Below, one piece after another: positions 43,754-54,632 of a DNA stretch of 64,000 nt. Below the pieces are notes generated by a model. The model was not told the DNA's origin. It searched no databases and saw nothing but the letters and a program-made list of their open reading frames with translations. Position numbers and translations under genes: made by a program. Source of the stretch: Anthonomus grandis grandis (lineage: Eukaryota; Arthropoda; Insecta; Coleoptera; Curculionidae); the NCBI RefSeq assembly GCF_022605725.1, contig NC_065550.1, positions 6,696,001 through 6,760,000 of the forward strand. The letters run 5' to 3'. Each line of letters starts with the position of its first letter. Position 1 is the first letter of the stretch.

Positions 43754-45670
43754 TGGATACAGTACAACCATGTGAAAAAGGAAAAGGGAGAAAACGCGAA
43801 ATAAATAAGAAGAACTGGAAAAGAAGGAAGATGCAAATTGAAAGGTAAATGCAATGTTTATAATAATATTGTTTAAACCTGCATAACAATAAGTATCCAG
43901 GAAAAATTAAATTTTACAAATTATTATAGTTTGTTTTTTTTTTAAATTTCAGACATAAGCCACATGATTTGCCTCAATACCCGAAATGTGCTCACAATAA
44001 AAAACCAGTGTTTTTGTGTTGGAAACTAAGCATGAGAGACATTCAATGCTTCTACATGGCGTTATATTCAAATGTTGACAAGGTAAAACAAGACATTTTT
44101 GTGCTACAATTTTGTGAGGGTTCAAAACCCAGAAAATCATTAAAAAATCATCATGGACTTTCCATAAAATATTTTGTTCCAACAATAACTAATGAAAAAT
44201 TTAGAGTTTGTGAAAAAGCTTTTCTCGGAATAACCCGTTTTAGTGGAGACAGGTTGGAAAGAAATGTAAGAAATTATTTGCTTTCTAATGAGTTGCCAAA
44301 AGAGCGACGTGGTAGTGATAGGGTTAAAAACAAAAATGACCATCTTAAGTATTTAATTAAGCAATTCATTGAAAATTTGGAATGCAAAATAAGTCATTAT
44401 CAAAGAAATCGAACTACTCGTGTGTTTTTGCCCTGTGAATTAAATTTTCGAAAATTATACAAAATGTTTTGTGAACAAAATCCTAATTTGGCCATAAAAT
44501 TGTGTTTTTTTAGAAGATATGTGAATAAAAATTATAATCTAAGCTTTGGTACCCTCATGACTGATTTGTGTTCCACTTGTATTCAGTTTGAAGAGAAGTT
44601 GAAAGTGAACACTAATGACAAAGCTCAGATAATTTGCGAACAACGTGTCCATAAGTTGAAAAGCAAAGCATTTTATAAGTGTTTAAAATTAGACAGAGAA
44701 GATGTATAGCTTTTTTCTTTTGATTGCCAAAAAAATTTGGCTTTGCCTAAATTGCCAGATCAAAGTGCATACTTTTCTCAACAAATAAACTTTTATAATT
44801 TTACTGTGGTTTGAGGCAGCTCTTCAACAAAACTTTCTCAAAATACAGTGTTATCCTTTGTCTGGCTAGAAACTGAATATTGTAAAAATTCCAATGCTAT
44901 TGCCTCAGCTATACATACTACGCTGAAAAATTTTGATTTTAGAGAAACTACAAACAAAATTTTACTTTTTGCCGATGGATGTGGGGGTCAAAATAAAAAT
45001 AGCACCGTCATGGGGATGCTAGCATACTGGCTCTGTTATGAGGCACCAAAAACCATTGAAACTATCGAGTTTACATTTCCAATAGTTGGCCGTTCATTCA
45101 TTCCCCCAGATAGGGTTTTTGGGTTGATCGAACGCGAAATTAAAAAAAAAAAGTGTGATAATCAATCGCCACGAATATGAGCAGATTATTCAAAATCATT
45201 CAAGGGTTCTTAGGCTAAGTCAAGACTGGACAATTCTTGATTGGAAAAACGCAGTGTACCAAGTAATAAAAAAGCCTGCCCAATGGCACTTCAAATTTAA
45301 TTAAAGTAAACGCTTCGTATTTGCACGAGAAGGTAATAGCACTCTATTAAGAGGAGAAGTGCTCTATAAATCTGATTTGGGTGTGTTTAAGTCAGTTATA
45401 AAGAGAGGAAAAACCCTTTCTCGTTTAAAGCCTGAAGAAATTCCTACTGGAGTGCATTGCTTAAAAGGAGATAAGTCCTCTATTTTTAATTTACTAAAGA
45501 ATCATTTTGGATTGGACTGGGCTAGCAATCCAGAATTGGAATTTTACAAGGATCTTCAGAACGCAGTTCATAATTACCAACAGAGAGGAGCTGAAGAAGA
45601 CCAACAAAATGAAGAAAATGAAAATGATAATAATGTGGTCATTGACGAATATGAAGGACTTAGGATCTAA
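43754..45670 (+). pseudogene. Sola-like transposase, several lesions
   Basis: A short basic exon 43754-43842 (KGRKREINKKNWKRRK) ends at AAAG|gtaaat. The acceptor ttttaaatttcag at 43952 continues in frame into RHKPHDLPQYP and the 246-codon frame to 44709. In the same frame lie stops TAG at 44707-44709 and TGA near 44812. The sequence continues with FDCQKNLALPKLPDQSAYFS, FVWLETEYCKNSNAIASAIH and LLFADGCGGQNKNSTVMGML, the acidic GGQNxN core. An 11-A run at 45141-45152 marks a one-base shift after EREIKKK. The tail continues via HEYEQIIQNHSRVLRLSQDW to the frame 45359-45670, with one more stop near 45302. Proteins of this type occur widely in arthropods as uncharacterised ORFs. Confidence 0.7.
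45173..45369 (+). repeat. Left arm of a 200-bp inverted duplication
   Basis: This transposase segment is repeated in inverted orientation at 45893-46094. The left arm lacks ggttc, present in the right arm, and differs at about one other base (ttgcacg/ttacacg). Confidence 0.85.
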
Positions 45671-45892
45671 CCTGTTTAAGGACTTTTGGTACTTTTTTGC
45701 GTTTTTCTAAAAAATAGGAATTTAGAGAAATAAATTTTGTTCTTGTAAATTATTTAGAATTTGTGTTGTTTTCTTTAATAAACTTTTTCACAAAACATAG
45801 TTTTTGGTATTATTATTCTTTACTTTCAATGCAAAACTGTGTAAATGATTTGCATTTTTGACAAATTCTAAATAATTTTCAAGAACAAAATA

Positions 45893-46094
45893 TTATAGAG
45901 CACTTCTCCTCTTAATAGAGTGCTATTACCTTCTCGTGTAAATACGAAGCGTTTACTTTAATTAAATTTGAAGTGCCATTGGGCAGGCTTTTTTATTACT
46001 TGGTACACTGCGTTTTTCCAATCAAGAATTGTCCAGTCTTGACTTGAACCAGCCTAAGAACCCTTGAATGATTTTGAATAATCTGCTCATATTC
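45893..46094 (-). repeat. Right arm of a 200-bp inverted duplication
   Basis: Reverse-complement copy of 45173-45369, 202 bases, located downstream of the transposase stop and upstream of the right terminal repeat. It includes the same TAA found in the coding copy, so it arose after that mutation. Confidence 0.85.
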
Positions 46095-46306
46095 TGTGTT
46101 CAAACATTATTTCCTTTTTTTTTATTTATAAATAAGTAATGATTTAAAAAGTCAACAAATCGAAAGAAATCGAAAGAATTTAGATAGACTCATCTACCAA
46201 ACATTTTCCCAACTACATAACACTAAAAATATTTTTTTTACAGATTTTTGCGCTTCTTGAAAAATTGCTTCTATTGCAAATGTCGAGTTTTGCATTTAGT
46301 GTACTC

Positions 46307-46855
46307 AAATTACTGGACTAGATGCTATAATTATCAAAAGATTTGATGTATTATTGCGAACACTGTCTCCTGGTTTAGAGATAAATTTAAAAGAGCTTAA
46401 AAAATATTGCCAAGAAACTAGATTAACTACATTATTTAAGTCTTTATTCGTGGTATTACATGCCTACAACAATGTATAAACTTTTGGTGCATAGCACAGA
46501 GCTTATTAAGACTGCAATTGTTCCAATAGGTCAGCTTTCGGAAGAGACCTAGGAAGCTAGGAACATTGCCGTAGGTTACGGCATCACAACACCAGAAAAC
46601 AGTCACGAATTGCCACGAATAACGACCTTCTTTCATTGTTAATTATAACATCTGATCCGATAATTAATAGTCTTCGAGAAATTCCCAAAAATATGTCGGA
46701 AAACTTTGCAAAGAAGTTTTAAATTTGATCATTTTACCAAAAATAGAGCAATCAGTCATAGACGCAAGTCTTGCAACCGAAAATGAGATTGATGATTTTA
46801 TTACAAGTGATGATGACACCTCAGACTCTGAAGAATCCAATCAAGACCTGTAATA
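46307..46855 (+). pseudogene. Transib (RAG1-like) transposase, C-terminal part
   Basis: Resumes as ITGLDAIIIKRFDVLLRTLS and INLKELKKYCQETRL. After shifts it reads WYYMPTTMYKLLVHSTELIK and AIVPIGQLSEET then a stop, then EARN, the block that holds the third catalytic glutamate of Transib (equivalent to RAG1 E962). RIATNNDLLSLLIITSDPII follows near 46610-46660, then an acidic tail near 46790-46850 (DFITSDDDTSDSEES in one frame). Confidence 0.72.
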
Positions 46856-48349
46856 TAGTTTTTAGTTTTATATTTTAATTGCTGCTGATGCTAAACCATT
46901 TGATTAAAAAATATTTTTTTCTTTTAAATTAATTAAATCTAAATATGCTCCGTATGATACACGGTAAACAATATAAATTTTAAGCAAAGCTTCTTGATAA
47001 TTTAGGAAAGTAACTTTAATTTAATTTTTATTATAATATATTTCACCCTATACATATACGAGTAGGATATGTATACTTTAGGTTTTGTTTTTACCTTTAG
47101 ATTCTTTCTTTTGTAGACTGTTTTTATACATTTTATAGTTGATTAAAACTGTATGTAAAGAATATGTACTCGTAATTGTCTTCAGCCAAATCTTAAGTAA
47201 TTGGTACTTCTACAGGGTATATAAATATGTATGAAGAAGCTACCCCATTGACAAGCCAAGTACATTTTTAACTAGGCCGTCCGCAGTGGAGTTGAATATA
47301 TCAGCGGACGAGTTATACATCGTTTTAACACTTTATAATATTGTACTAATATTGCATTTCGCTTTCAGCTTAGGTTGCATATCTTTTTATAGTTTAAATA
47401 AATAGTTAATATATAATATATATATATTTATATGTCTTATACCCGAATAAAAGTTTTGCATGACATAGTGCCTCAATGTATTAATAGGAATACATTGAGG
47501 CACTATGCACAAATGAAGATCAAATGAATCTTTTTTTAATTGTATATAAATTGCTTAAACAACAAATAAATTAAATAATTGTTTAAAGATAAAATGAGAA
47601 TTGCCGTTTACGCTTGATTTCCACAGCATAAATATCGCCAAACTAACAAATGACGTCACACCCCGTATGGTGGCGTTTTGACGCGAATTTTACAAATTCC
47701 AATTTTATTATTTTAAGTAATATAACTTATACATATATAAAAAAATATATTGGAAAATTGTTTTGGATTTCATTTTTGTTATCGGATAGGCTTTTAAGAA
47801 AAAGGTCTTTCAATCTTTTATGCAAGAACTTGTGTGATTTATGAAGATATTTTTCAGAAAACCTTAATTTTTCTTGACCTGGCGTCTCCTAACAGCAAAA
47901 TTAGGTATTTAAAAACTATTTTCAGCAAAACTATTTACCAGGAGAACCTGGTAACTTTAATTCACCAATTTTTTTCCCGAATGATTTTGGTTAAATGTTG
48001 TTGATATATACAACCTTCCCATCCATAATAAAATACTCTGTATATTTCAAATTTAAAAAGATTTAATATTGGAAAATAAACTTTAACAAATATGTATAGG
48101 CAGCTTAATAATAATTAATAACAATACTAGTTTACTCATATTAGTTTGTAAAATTTCAAAATTTAACATCTTATAGATTAGCACATATAGAAAAATATAT
48201 AATTTTAAAAAATTTTGCAGATAGTCCAAGTATAAATTTTTTACTAATGTTAAAATTTATTTAATGATAGTATAAAATAATAATATAATGAAATACAATA
48301 ACATAAAAGCAAATAACAAAACTATAACATAAAGACTAAATAAATAATA
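46856..48349. other. 3' flank of the tubulin gene, no gene recognised
   Basis: AT-rich with no domain-bearing ORF. The palindrome at 47464-47507 lies here. A short GC-richer part at 47610-47690 (tgacgtcacaccccgtatgg) looks like a repeat fragment. The tubulin poly(A) signal should lie just below 48350; several AATAAA-like - strand motifs are possible. Confidence 0.35.
47464..47507. repeat. 44-bp palindrome
   Basis: 19-base arms catagtgcctcaatgtatt and exact reverse complement, separated by aatagg. Confidence 0.9.
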
Positions 48350-48479
48350 TTAAAATACTTCACTTGTTGCTTCAAAATCCGGTGTATCTTCATTCACTTC
48401 TTGGTAATCTTTTTCTAAAGCGGCCAAATCTTCTCGAGCTTCAGTAAATTCACCTTCTTCCATGCCTTCTCCAACATAC
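48350..48479 (-). CDS. Alpha-tubulin, last exon (divergent C-terminal tail)
   Basis: Acceptor tatatttaag, then GTATGTTGGAGAAGG; with the previous exon's TG this codes WYVGEGMEEGEFTEAREDL, the invariant alpha-tubulin helix 12 region. The tail reads DYQEVNEDTPDFEATSEVF and then stops at 48350-48352. Usual alpha-tubulins end in a strongly acidic tail with EEY or similar. Here the tail is short, weakly acidic and ends in F, which suggests a specialised isotype (for example germline) and no standard detyrosination cycle. Those functional points are inference. Confidence 0.9.
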
Positions 48480-48962
48480 CTTAAATATAAAGAATATGAC
48501 TCACAATAAATCTAAAGTAATCATATTGCAGCATGTCACTTTATACGAATAAAATTTAAACTTTTCTTCCCAGCCAAGGTGAAAAATAGTATAGGTACGA
48601 TTGGGCTGGGGCGCTTGCTTTAAAGCGTTGGGAAAATTAGAGGCGTTCTTGAGCGCTTTTCCTCCTCTATAATTATTTATTGAAAATTTTTCTCAAAGAC
48701 TTTTATTTTTATTAAAACTCGCATCGGCAGTTTTGTTGGCTTTCAGTACAGGGAGGTAATGATATCACCTGCTTTTTTCCCACGGGTTTGTAGCAGCCCA
48801 AACCCAATCATACGTACACTATTTACTTTATTACTACATTTTCAATCTATAAATGTGTACATACGTATTATGAAAATTACTTTAGTTATCTCTGTTTGTA
48901 ATCAACATCATCATCTAATTGTAGACAACTTAAATATTAAGTAAAAAGACAAAAATATTTAC

Positions 48963-49072
48963 CAATGAACAAACGCCCTTTTTGCATACATCTTGTCAAA
49001 TTTATAATTGAGTTTAGACCATGCTTCAGCGATTGCTGTTGTGTTAGACATCATACAAACAGCTCGACCAAC
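48963..49072 (-). CDS. Alpha-tubulin, penultimate exon
   Basis: Between acceptor ctttttag and donor TG|gtaaat. Encodes GRAVCMMSNTTAIAEAWSKL and NYKFDKMYAKRAFVHW, corresponding to about residues 370-407 of alpha-tubulin. Conserved SNTTAIAEAW and FDLMYAKRAFVHW are recognisable, with D to N and L to K changes. Phase joins perfectly on both sides. Confidence 0.9.
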
Positions 49073-49194
49073 CTAAAAAGGTAAAACTTTGAACGCTTTT
49101 TCTATCAAAATTAATTATTTATGGAAATCTATAATTTAGCGAAAAATTAATGTTTTGAATTGTTATAAAGTAATGCCATATGACATTACTTATC

Positions 49195-49460
49195 TAGCAG
49201 AAACACCTATAACGGAGAAAATCGGGAAATGGAGAGTCGGCGATTTAAATGGTATGGACCATTAAAACGCAAGGAAAATGATCGATGACCCAAAAAGATA
49301 TAATGATAGAATGGCAACCACAATTCAGGCGAAAGCGCGGAAGATCATCAGAAGACTGCTTAAGATAAAGAAAAAAGGACATGGACAGCAGAGAATTAAA
49401 AGAGGAAGATTATCAGGATAGAGAGGTACGGAGAAGAGCATGGGATAGATTGCGCTAAAA
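49195..49460 (+). pseudogene. LINE 3'-terminal coding remnant
   Basis: Read with shifts: MESRRFKWYGPLKRKEND, WQPQFRRKRGRSSEDCLR and ELKEEDYQDREVRRRAWDRL. This matches the C-terminal RW.GH..R....P....W.P..RR.RGRP.....D..REVWR style of insect endonuclease-RT LINEs. Only the terminus remains. Confidence 0.55.
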
Positions 49461-50199
49461 ACTCACTTGATATGTTATAGTATTCTTACGATAGAAAAAT
49501 ATTCAATTGCAAATATTTAAAAAACAACAAAATATCGGAATAGGTATCATTATACAAAATTACCTTATTTTTAATGCTAAATACGATTAGATTATAAAAA
49601 TTAGGGTTCGTATTTGAAAAAGTCAGTTTAGACAGTTTATTCAAATTCATTTATATTTTTTTTTGACAATCCTGTATTAATAATTATCGAAATTTCATAT
49701 AAAGTCTATTAAAATTGGTTCCACTCTATAAGGAATCCAAAATATAATGATAAAGGTTTCCCTATAGTATAAATTGATCACTATTTTAGGGTCTGCAAAC
49801 GTCATTTTTAAAAAAACTTACATATGTTAAAACGTTAAGACTTAGAGGACATTATACAAAAAGTATTTAGATTCTGATGTAGGGACAATTCAAAAATTTA
49901 ATAATTCATAGGGAGTTCTATTTAATATAACAAAGTTGACACCTACTTCCGGTATAACCGGAAGTGTCACCATCTTAAAAAAAAATTAGTTGAGTTGTTC
50001 TCATCGACTTACTATCAAATTTTCTTAGTATACTATCAAATTTTCAGATTTTTCTTTATTATAGTTTTCCCACAGACGATTAATGCGGTTCCTGAAGACT
50101 CAACCTGTATGTCTTTTAACTGTTCTAATATACGTAAAAACCAATTTCATTAGTTACACAATGAAATTTTAAATATTGTAAGAACCGAAAATAAATATA
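49461..50199. other. Tubulin intron, no gene seen
   Basis: AT-rich; short ORFs without domains. The - strand near 50030-50150 may continue the mariner-like remnant to the right. Confidence 0.3.
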
Positions 50200-50545
50200 T
50201 TAATTAAACGGTTTGAATTTAAACATCATTTTCACATTTCATACAGTAATTGATCACTTTCCAATATCCGGAAATGGCATTTCGGGAAGAGATTATTTAA
50301 GATTAAGACATTATTTAGGAAAAATATCAATTATTTCTATTTTTAGAAGCCTAGAAACATCATTAAGCATGTTCAATTTAAAAGCTTTACATCTCCTGTG
50401 TTATAAACTGATGCGTTCAGGTGCGTTTATTGCAAAAACAGTAGTTTCCAAATATTGGTCTTGAATAAACTGTTTTACGTGTTCTCATAAACATAAAAAT
50501 CGAGCGGGCTTAAGTCTGAAAATGTAGAGACCATTTTACTAGGCT
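50200..50545 (-). pseudogene. Possible mariner-like transposase C-terminal remnant
   Basis: The - strand near 50535-50500 reads FSDLSPLDFYVYEN, resembling the RSPDLTPLDFFLWG motif with the last catalytic aspartate. Further codons (NSLFKTNIWKL) fit a decayed continuation. Weak, many stops. Confidence 0.35.
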
Positions 50546-50557
50546 GCTCTGACCTCC

Positions 50558-50953
50558 TCAATTGATAATGACTATATTCGCAGTGTTTTTAAATTTTTCA
50601 TATACGTGGGTTTGTAGGTTTTTAGATTTGTAACGCAGTGGGCAGCTAGAAACTGTTATGCACGTAGGCCGCCTAATAGAGCCGTCGTGCTTCACCGAGG
50701 ATTTCCAGACGCCAATAGCCTTGGAAAAACCAATGAGGCTTTCTGGTTTGAATGACTTAAAGTCGCTCGGTACACTGTAGATGTTACTCAAGAATTTGAA
50801 GCTAGTGCGCGTAAGTGCTGGGCACTCCCCGATAACGTGGTCTATTTGAGTTGTGTCCTCCTCCGAACACCACCGGCATTCCAGGTTGTCCGCAATGCCG
50901 ATGGTGTGGTTATGGCGCCTTAAATGCCAGTGTCCGGTTAAAAGGCCCTTCAC
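50558..50953 (-). CDS. LINE C-terminal zinc-knuckle ORF fragment
   Basis: 131 open codons beginning KGLLTGHWHLRRHNHTIGIA and CRWCSEEDTTQIDHVIGECP. The LLTGH..L..H....G..D...CR.C.EE.ET..H.L..CP block is the C-terminal module of R1/I-like insect LINEs after RNase H. It could not act alone. Confidence 0.75.
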   Translation of the reverse strand: MKGLLTGHWHLRRHNHTIGIADNLECRWCSEEDTTQIDHVIGECPALTRTSFKFLSNIYSVPSDFKSFKPESLIGFSKAIGVWKSSVKHDGSIRRPTCITVSSCPLRYKSKNLQTHVYEKFKNTANIVIIN

Positions 50954-51830
50954 TAGTATTCTCGTAAGATAGGCAGAGGACTGGTCTATGTGTGCTTGTG
51001 CTAGCCTCTCTCATGACAGGTGATTTCGTTCATCTTAGGAGGTACCACTTTTCCAGCTAATTCTTTATTGATGCTGCTACATATTTAGCTATACCGATTA
51101 AGGGTTCAGGCTTCACCGACCATTTTGCAGATCCCAGTCTAGGTCTATTATTGTTCATTCCGGATTCTCTTTGCCTGCAATGTAGGTTATAAAACATTTG
51201 TAAAGCACAGTATCAGGTGCCATACAGTCACTGCCCATCAGAAGGAGAGAGCACTCCTGTATGGCCTGTGACCAGATTTTTGCATGACTAGTTCATCAGC
51301 TTAGGTTTACCAAGGACATGTAGCCCATACGCAGTTCTTATTGCCTCGAATTACACCACCAGGTCCAGTTACGGAAGGCTCAATAGAGTCTCTAGCGCTC
51401 TAGTTGGGGGCCCGTCGTTAGAGCCCGTTATGAGTTATGCTGAGACATGCTAAAAACTTGACTCTATCCAGTTGAGCACGGATCTTTGCTTTCTCTGTAT
51501 ATGGCCACAAAACCATAAACCATACAGTGAAGGATCTTAGAGGACGTGGTGTTGCCGAAAGACCATCTGCAGATGGCCTTCTTAATTCTGATGTCTGCGT
51601 AATCGTACCAGGAGAGTTTGGGTTCTAATGTCATTCCCAGAAATCGAACTGTCCTGGAATATTATAAGTGCACTCCACCCAGAGACCCAACAGGTGGTTT
51701 GCCAAAGTTCCGTCTCCTCGTGAATAGTAGGAGCTCAGCTTTTTTGGGGTTGATCCTGAGACCATCCAAGAGACACCGTTTATGTACTACAACCAGGGTG
51801 CCTATCATCAAAATCTTGTGTATTTCCTGA
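50558..51830 (-). mobile_element. R1/I-type LINE 3' part
   Basis: A - strand element. The upstream part (51830-51480) shows RINPKKAELLLFTRR, TVRFLGMTLEPKLSWYDYAD and AICRWSFGN (RT thumb). The middle is RNase H-like but decayed. The 3' ORF 50953-50558 is open. 5'-truncated near 51830. Confidence 0.7.
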
Positions 51831-52489
51831 TTAATATATACGTATTATATTAATATAATAATATATTCGTAAAAGAGGACATTAAAAGAATATATATAAA
51901 TAAGGATCGATCCATAATGCAATACACTTTTAAAAATTGTATATAGATATTTAGTTAAAAAATATTAGATAAATAAAAGAATTGAATAAATATTTAATTA
52001 AAATAATAAATAATTTAAAAAATCACAGCAAAAAACTAAAATTTTGTTACACCTTTAAATTCGATGAGAGGGTAAAAGAATAAGAAATACAACATATATC
52101 TCAGAGACACGAGCTTTTTCAGAGAATGAAGGAATGTAAGCAACCCCCAAATAGTGTAAAAAATCATAGAAATTCATAGAAAATCATAGATGAATGTACT
52201 ATATGTGCCCAGCGCTTCCGGCCGAAGGCCATCATCAGGGCTAGGCGAAAAGGATAGGCAAGATGTATGGTAGGCGAAGTACGACTTAGTTGGTGCACAA
52301 AAGCCATTTATGTAACGATGGTCTACCATTTTTCGTTGTTTTTATTTTACTAGTCGTCCTTTTGACATAGTCATAGCCCTGATGATAACCTACGACCGAA
52401 AGCGTGTGGCAGATACATTATTTTATTTTGACTTTCCTGATAATCAGTTATTTTGTTAAGTTCTTTATATTTATAGAATATTGCTAATA
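51831..52489. other. Inverted Penelope-type terminal motifs
   Basis: cgcttccggccgaaggccat with catcagggct at 52213-52245 is the inverted, diverged counterpart of agccctgatgataacctacg with accgaaagcg at 52376-52405. Phrases such as CTGATGATGG..CGAAAGCG are common in Penelope terminal repeats. The two would lie head to head about 160 bases apart. The rest is AT-rich. Confidence 0.45.
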
Positions 52490-54550
52490 TAGCTGAGGAA
52501 CTAATAGGAAAAACATGGAATTACACCTCTGTAAATGTAGATGTTATTTATTCGGATTTTATCACTAACATTCAGACAGCCTTAGATAAACTTGTACCAA
52601 AAATGAAAATTAATCCTAAAAAAACGTGGATAAATTAAGATGTAAAACAGTTACAGGAAAAAAGAGACAAGGCCTATAAAATATTCTCTATTACAAAACA
52701 GGAAGCAGATTGGGAAAACTTTAAGAAATATAGAAATGAGGTTGTATCTGTGATAAGAAAAAATAAAAAACGGTACTACGAACAAAATATTGACAACTGC
52801 AAAGGGAACAGTAAAAAAATGTGGAGAGTTTTAAAGGACTTAGTCGGAACAAAAAAGCAGGGCAGTGAGCGGTTTACTGAGCTAAATTTTGAAAATTACA
52901 ACGGCTTATTAGAAGAAAACTTTAACAACTTTTTTTTGGACTCTTTGAATGAAGTTTCTGAAAGTATAGAGGATAGAGACTGGGAGGCGCCAGACCTAAA
53001 TATTAAATCAAAACTCTCTCAATTTAAAACAATTAATATTTCACAGTTGAAATTGTATATGGTTTAAAAAACAAAGGCTCAAGTGATGATTGTTTAAATG
53101 TTAAATTGGTAAAACAACTCTTTGACGTGATTGGATATCCTCTACTATATTTAATTAACACTTCAATAGTCACTGGGAAGGTACCTTATGACCTAAAAAC
53201 TAGCGTTGTAATTCCAATCCCCAAAGTGAATAAACCAACTGTTCCTTCGGAGGTTAGACCTGTAAATCTTTTACCAACTGTAGATAAGATCTTAGAGACT
53301 ATAATTTGTAATCAATTGAGGGATTATCTTGAGAAAAATCATTTGTTGATTGAGGGACAATCAGGATTCAGAAGTCAACATTCCTGCGAATCTGCAATCC
53401 AGTATGTATGTACAAATTGGAGAGAGAAAATGAACAATGGTGAAATAATTCTTGGTGTATTCGTAGATCTTAAGCGTGCGTTCGAAACCATTGATCGTAG
53501 AATTCTTTTAAAGAAAATGAGGCTTTATGGTATTGATGATTATGCTCTAAGTTGGATTGATAATTATCTAAAGGACAGGTTTCTCAAGTCTCAGTCATCT
53601 CAAAAAAAGGAAAGTGTACTGGGTGTACCCCAGGGAAGTGTTTCGGGGCCCTTATTGTTTATTCTTTATATAAATGACCTGAATAGGATATTAAATAGAT
53701 GTTTTATACATTTATTTGCAGACGATACCCTCATATCCGTCTCTGGAAAAGATTATTTAGAAATTGTAAATATATTAAATAGTGAGCTTAATGTGTTGTA
53801 TGATTGGTTATGTAAAAATAGATTAAAACTGAATTCTTTAAAGACTAAATGTATGGTAGTAGGATCAGTAACAAAATGTAAATATTTTTTCGATTTAGGA
53901 TTGTCTTTGTTCATAAATGGTTCACCTATAGAGTTTGTAACTGAAATTAAATATTTAGGTGTAATCCTTGATCCGCAATTAAATTTTTCAAGTCATGTAA
54001 ATTATTTATGTAAGAAAATAGGAAAAAAAGTAGGGTTTTTTAATAGAATATCGTATGTTGTTTCTAAATGGTCAAAAATGTTATTTACAAAACTATAATT
54101 TTACCTCACTTCACGTATTGTAGTTCATTATTGATTTCTTGCAACAAAGAAGAGATACAAAAATTACAAATACAGCAAAATGAAATAATGCGTGTATTAT
54201 TGAATTGTAGCAAATATGTGCCGACTAAAGACATGTTAAATTCTTTAAATTGGTTAAATGTTGAGCAAAACATAAAAAAGGCATATCTTTCTATCGTATA
54301 TAAAATTGAAAATAACTTATTGCCAGGGTATCTCAACGTTTATTTAAAAAGAAGAGTACAATTCCATAACTATAACATTAGATCTAAGCAAAACTTTAAC
54401 ATTAGGCAGGTAACGACATCCGCGTTACAAAAAACTTTGTTTTACGAGGGACTGTGCATGTTTAATAAGTTGCCTGAGGAGGTAAAGAATGCACCAAGTG
54501 TGCATATGTTTAATAGGGGACTATTTGTTTATTTACGCAATCAAAATTGA
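52490..54550 (+). pseudogene. LINE reverse transcriptase with few lesions
   Basis: Pre-RT: LVPKMKINPKKTWIN, stop at about 52636, then DVKQLQEKRDKAYKIF and NSKKMWRVLKDLVGTKKQGS. A shift near 53055 leads to GLKNKGSSDD and the 330-codon frame 53106-54098: YLINTSIVTGKVPYDLKTSV, EGQSGFRSQHSCESAIQYV, LGVFVDLKRAFETIDRRI (motif A), LGVPQGSVSGPLLFILYIND (motif B), HLFADDTLISVSG (catalytic) and IKYLGVILDPQLNFSSHV. After a shift near 54090 the C-terminal domain continues to 54550. All RT catalytic residues are present. Confidence 0.88.
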
Positions 54551-54632
54551 TTTTTTGTTTTCTGTTAATTAGATATAAGTAGCCAAGTGCTAAAATAAAA
54601 AAAAAAAGATTATTTCATTTCATTTCATATTG
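52490..54632 (+). mobile_element. CR1/jockey-like LINE, relatively well preserved
   Basis: A + strand LINE lacking its endonuclease (5'-truncated near 52490) and ending in an ATTTC repeat tail (atttcatttcatttcat at 54613-54629). The RT is interrupted by one stop and two single-base frameshifts only. Confidence 0.82.

Larger units (their letters stand above)
43364..46306 (+). mobile_element. Sola-like DNA transposon with AAAT target duplication
   Basis: Terminal inverted repeats gagtatactaaatgcaaaac.. at 43364 and, inverted at the right end, gagtacactaaatgcaaaac.. finishing at 46306. AAAT flanks both sides (43360-43363, 46307-46310). Deleting the element and one AAAT restores the Transib frame exactly, ..LTSQ-ITGLDAIII... 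A 4-bp duplication, GAG ends and a GGQNKN-type transposase agree with the Sola superfamily; the name is inference. Confidence 0.75.

Noticed and set aside
43364..46306. Reading the Sola-like region as a host gene with introns
   Set aside because: Terminal inverted repeats, AAAT duplication and exact restoration of the Transib frame on removal show that it is an insertion.
50213..50464. 83-codon + strand ORF in the tubulin intron
   Set aside because: No domain, composition like the surrounding non-coding DNA; the opposite strand carries a weak transposase match.
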